From NCBI GenBank assembly GCA_943735955.1, contig OX030964.1, positions 2,102,575-2,166,574 on the forward strand: a stretch of 64,000 bases of DNA, given 5' to 3'. The position numbers were made by a program, and so were the translations under genes. This DNA comes from Piscicola geometra. Lineage: Eukaryota > Annelida > Clitellata > Hirudinida > Piscicolidae. The notes beneath the pieces are model-generated. The model did not search any database. It saw only the letters and a program-made list of their open reading frames with translations, and was not told the DNA's origin. Below, piece after piece: positions 56,346 through 64,000 of this stretch; positions within the stretch are counted from its first letter, which is position 1, and every line of letters starts with the position of its first letter.

Positions 56346-57489
56346 CCCACAAAGAAGATGTAGAGCGCACTTACTACAACCAAACCGTTGAGCACCCATA
56401 CACAAGTCTTGTGTCTAGGAACTTCAAAAGCAAAAGCATCCATCCTCCAAAGAGGCAGGCAAGCTGAGCTAGGAAGAGTTGTGCAATGCCAGACGTGGTT
56501 GCGGTTACAGCGATACCTTCTTTGTCAGTTTTTGTATGCGAATACTTTAAATATTATTTTTTTAAAGTACGACAATAGAAAACAATTCATTCAGCCAATT
56601 CCAAAGAAGTATGAATAAAATCAGTTATAATATTGAAATTCATTTTCTATTATTACCTACATAAACATTCAGTTTTACAAAATTTTGTTGGCCCAAAAAA
56701 ACAATGATTTTTTATTATAAATGATGGTGTTTGAACATTGTGGGTTTCCAAACAATCTAGTGTTTTGCAGTAAAGTTCTAAAGAAAAAAATATTAGTATT
56801 GGAAGGTTATAACATATTATAGGACAAAAACAAGTCCCATGACTTATCCGACCATAATAACACCATCATGTTACATTACTTTGATGGAAAAAATAATATT
56901 AACTTCTTTATGAAATGTAAACAAAACAATACCTGTTTGTTAGTGTTGCATTCACTTCCTAAAGACTATGCTATGACTCTCATTGATAGCTATGCTTTTT
57001 CAACAATAATGCTTGCTAGAATCTAAAATATAAACTTGCTTGCGCTGTCATGCTAAGTGAGCTTCATTTACGTCTTACCGTGGCATTTACTTTTCCGAAG
57101 AGAACTTGCATGTTATTGATCAAAAGTGATGGAGTTGTGGAGCTTGTTGTGCTTGCTGTTCTGCTTCCACTGTGAGTTCCACTTCCGCTTGTATGGATTG
57201 TATTTTTAAGAACCTAACTAGTCAATTCAATAAAATAAAATACAATATTAAATATAAAAAAATACACTAAAACAATACAGTAAAATAAAGAACAATGCAA
57301 CAAAAACAAAATAACAAAATACAATATAATACAGTACAAAATAATTCAACACAGTAAAATATACTAGAATAAAATATTTGGTGGCGTTACATCAAACAAA
57401 CTTTAATTGAAATAATCTAAACGAAAAAATGTTGCTGGTGAGACTGATTGTTGTATCTTCATCTAACCGATAGAATATTTTCTTGATAG
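56346..57489. other. Spacer between duplicated F5/8C exons
   Basis: An open frame with QTWLRLQRYLLCQFL near 56490 and AAATAC/ACAATAC-rich sequence (57230-57370). No further module recognised. Confidence 0.4.
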
Positions 57490-63992
<6,503 letters not shown>

Positions 63993-64000
63993 GTAATCTT

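Overview
The window looks like nuclear DNA of a marine invertebrate, most likely a lophotrochozoan such as a mollusc or annelid. This rests on short exons with GT-AG introns, AT-rich DNA packed with microsatellites and transposon debris, and a gene set of metazoan type: a receptor tyrosine phosphatase with F5/8C, WSC and EGF-like domains, a SHIPPO-repeat sperm protein, U4 snRNA, EMC7, and geranylgeranyltransferase-I beta. The phylum is an inference. Coordinates of multi-exon genes come from splice-site and frame reasoning by eye, without transcripts.

Layout. 1-272 (-) is the start of an F-box gene running off the left edge. 1044-2790 holds foldback-type repeats that abut a heat-shock-like promoter and a single-unit ubiquitin gene (3048-3281, +). 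3499-5684 (+) is the 3' part of a CIMAP/ODF3 SHIPPO gene whose intron carries a 1.4 kb hAT-like element with a perfect 8-bp duplication. 6947-8683 (-) is the 3' part of a PGGT1B homologue, followed by the last exon of a SUB1/PC4 gene (9173-9295, +). 9331-17613 is transposon-dominated: a complete foldback element, a full-length 4.8 kb hAT element, a LINE tail and a foldback remnant. 19218-21002 (+) has small unidentified exons, and 21533-21683 (+) is a U4 snRNA gene. A perfect 1.9 kb (TAC)n tract follows, then a foldback arm joined to a second hAT transposase (27612-29758) and a LINE 3' end.

32307-50738 (-) is one large coiled-coil protein gene of about 20 exons, whose introns hold SINEs, MITEs, LINE fragments and minisatellites. 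51615-53121 (+) is a complete five-exon EMC7 gene. A deleted copy of the 4.8 kb hAT lies at 54448-56127. From 56188 to the right edge (+) lies a receptor-type protein tyrosine phosphatase gene: F5/8C, WSC, three EGF-like modules and a PTP domain whose catalytic cysteine is replaced by glycine.

No operon-like organisation is present; the genes are unrelated housekeeping or lineage genes separated by repeats. The most interesting points are the non-catalytic PTP, the foldback family and its contact with the ubiquitin promoter, the divergent monoubiquitin, minisatellites that have copied splice sites, and the SINE/LINE pair sharing a 3' tail. Two apparent one-base frameshifts fall in homopolymer runs and may be assembly errors.
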